Origin: Gymnorhina tibicen
Lineage: Eukaryota; Chordata; Aves; Passeriformes; Artamidae
Assembly (NCBI GenBank): GCA_013399875.1
Contig: VXAZ01000289.1
Location: 3,056,852 to 3,120,851 of the forward strand
Direction of reading: 5' to 3'
DNA: 64,000 nucleotides
Under the pieces are notes generated by a model. The model searched no databases. It was not told the origin of the DNA and saw only the letters and a list, made by a program, of their open reading frames with translations. Of the stretch, positions 62,601-64,000 are shown piece after piece (the stretch's first letter is position 1; every line of letters starts with the position of its first letter). The position numbers were made by a program, and so were the translations under genes.

Positions 62601-64000
62601 ATTCCTTTTTGTAAATTCAGCAAAAATGTCTACACTATCAATATTTCAACAAGGTATACATTATTTTTAATCTCATTGTATGTATAATCGGTCTTAGAGA
62701 AGGCAATAACTCTGTAGGATGAGCAAACTGTAATACCAATCTAATTTTAACAAAAACTTCAAATGGGAGAAATAGTAAATCAGTGGCTATGGCTAGCTTT
62801 TGGTTTTCAAATGTACAATCCACTTTTCCTGAGCTTGAAAACAAATGTGAAATATCAGCCACATAAATAATGACCATAACCTTTTGCTGTTGAGGCTGCC
62901 AACACGAAGCTAAATAGTAAGAAGAAAAGAGCACCTCATTAATCATCCATGCAAGATTATATCTGACATGAAGTTATATATATCCTCTGGTATATGCATT
63001 TGTTTTGTTTTGATCAAAATTAAGTAGTCTAAACACCTGGACAGAGATTATGGTTCCAGATGTTTAGGAATATATGAAAAAACTTTAGCGAAACAGTGAA
63101 GAAAAGAAGGCTAATATTCCACTAAAAAATGGAATTGAGGGGAAAGGAGAATTTCCAGTGTTGATCTCTGCAAACTCCTATTTTTAGCACAACAAACTAT
63201 AAAAGTTCCAGCATCAAAGTCCAGATCTACCCTGCTAAGGCATTCTTACAGTAAGATACTTTAATAGCACTCTGAGTGAGGTTTTCTTCTCTGCACTTGT
63301 CCTTTCCTGATGACTTGTGTTGTTTCTCCTCTCTCCAGATAGGTCTAATAGGATGAGGGAGGCCACCCAGCTACCAAGACCGCAAGTGGAGAGTGAGGAG
63401 ATGCTGACTTTTATCTCAGGGACAGACTTGGGCTCAAACTCAAATCTGTCACTGTCTTCAGGGAAAGAAATAAGGCAATGTTTGCCCCATATTTTTTTTC
63501 AAACTCTGCTACATATTTCTTATGTTCTGTTTTTTACTTGGGCTGTTTTGTGTTTTTGCCTGTTTTGCAGTCAGTTTATTTCTGTTAGACTTAAGGAAAA
63601 TGAAGTTCATTCTATTGATTAAAATAATGACCCTTTCTAGACTCCTTTTTTCCCAGTGTGAGTACTTATTAACTGTGCAGAGTTTACTTGGATTCAATGG
63701 GTCTGGTCAAACAAATGAGAATGGAGCATGACTGAACTATGCTGCAACCCCAGCAGTCAGCTTTACAAATCCTGAGGTTTTGCTTGTGAAAAGCCATGTG
63801 GATAAGACACTATCCCTGGCACACGCTTTATTTAGCATGAGGAAGAATAACGTCTTGGTATTTCCTATGGTGTAAGGGACTTTAAAACCTCTCTGATGAG
63901 ACAGCTACACACAGTCACAGAGCAGTTTCCTGCTCCTGCCCCCACTTATGGCACAGATTCAGCTGCTGCTGCTCATCTGACAGTTTGCTGAACCAGGGCA
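59644..64000. other. Non-coding stretch, no gene recognised
   Basis: AT-rich sequence with an AT microsatellite at 61415-61430. A strong acceptor-like site precedes 63339 (see findings). A 102-codon minus frame at 62638-62946 has no recognisable motif. No transposon tail or RNA gene was seen up to the window end. Confidence 0.55.
61415..61430. repeat. AT microsatellite, 8 units
   Basis: An (AT)8 run follows TAAG and is succeeded by AATACAC. Confidence 0.9.

Overview
This window looks like bird nuclear DNA, probably from a songbird or a close relative. Three things point that way. The recognisable interspersed repeats are CR1 LINE fragments with the characteristic 3' tail. There is one well-preserved solo LTR of a type I associate with ERVL-like elements in passerine genomes. 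The rest is AT-rich, CpG-poor single-copy sequence with very few other repeats. The species assignment is inference; no gene in the window fixes it.

I recognise no complete protein-coding gene, tRNA, rRNA, CRISPR array or CpG-island promoter. Open frames on both strands stay below about 130 codons, except one of 187 codons at 24278-24841 that runs through a CR1 fragment. None of the longer ones resembles a known protein, apart from the CR1 ORF2 remnants. The window is best read as a gene desert or the inside of one or more very long introns.

Layout. 1-16.1 kb: non-coding, with a short hairpin at 10.95 kb. 16.13-16.90 kb: the best-preserved CR1, plus strand, with its 3' end intact. 16.9-24.4 kb: non-coding, with an AT palindrome pair at 24.04 kb. 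24.46-24.64 kb: a decayed CR1, plus strand. 35.02-35.24 kb: a CR1 3' end on the minus strand with an internal deletion. 35.57-35.71 kb: a very young tandem duplication with a 66-bp period, just upstream of a small exon-like segment at 35.95 kb. 39.74-40.39 kb: the solo LTR, plus strand. 42.4 and 50.3 kb: two further short, near-perfect tandem duplications (26 and 27 bp). 46.05-46.14 kb: an AT-rich array of about 30-bp units ending in a perfect palindrome. 47.46-47.71 kb: the best exon-like segment, minus strand. 47.97-48.03 kb: a long near-perfect hairpin carrying mirrored E-box motifs and a CRE-like motif. 51.85-52.66 kb: a possible LTR scrap abutting an old CR1, minus strand. 58.4-59.7 kb: a strand-asymmetric pyrimidine-rich block whose opposite strand holds a second exon-like segment.

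If the window lies in a gene, the exon-like segments at 47.5 kb and 59.5 kb (minus strand) and at 35.95 kb (plus strand) are the places to test. They rest on splice-site consensus and an open frame only, and in 64 kb some such coincidences are expected. The most distinctive unexplained structure is the 58-nt hairpin at 47.97-48.03 kb.
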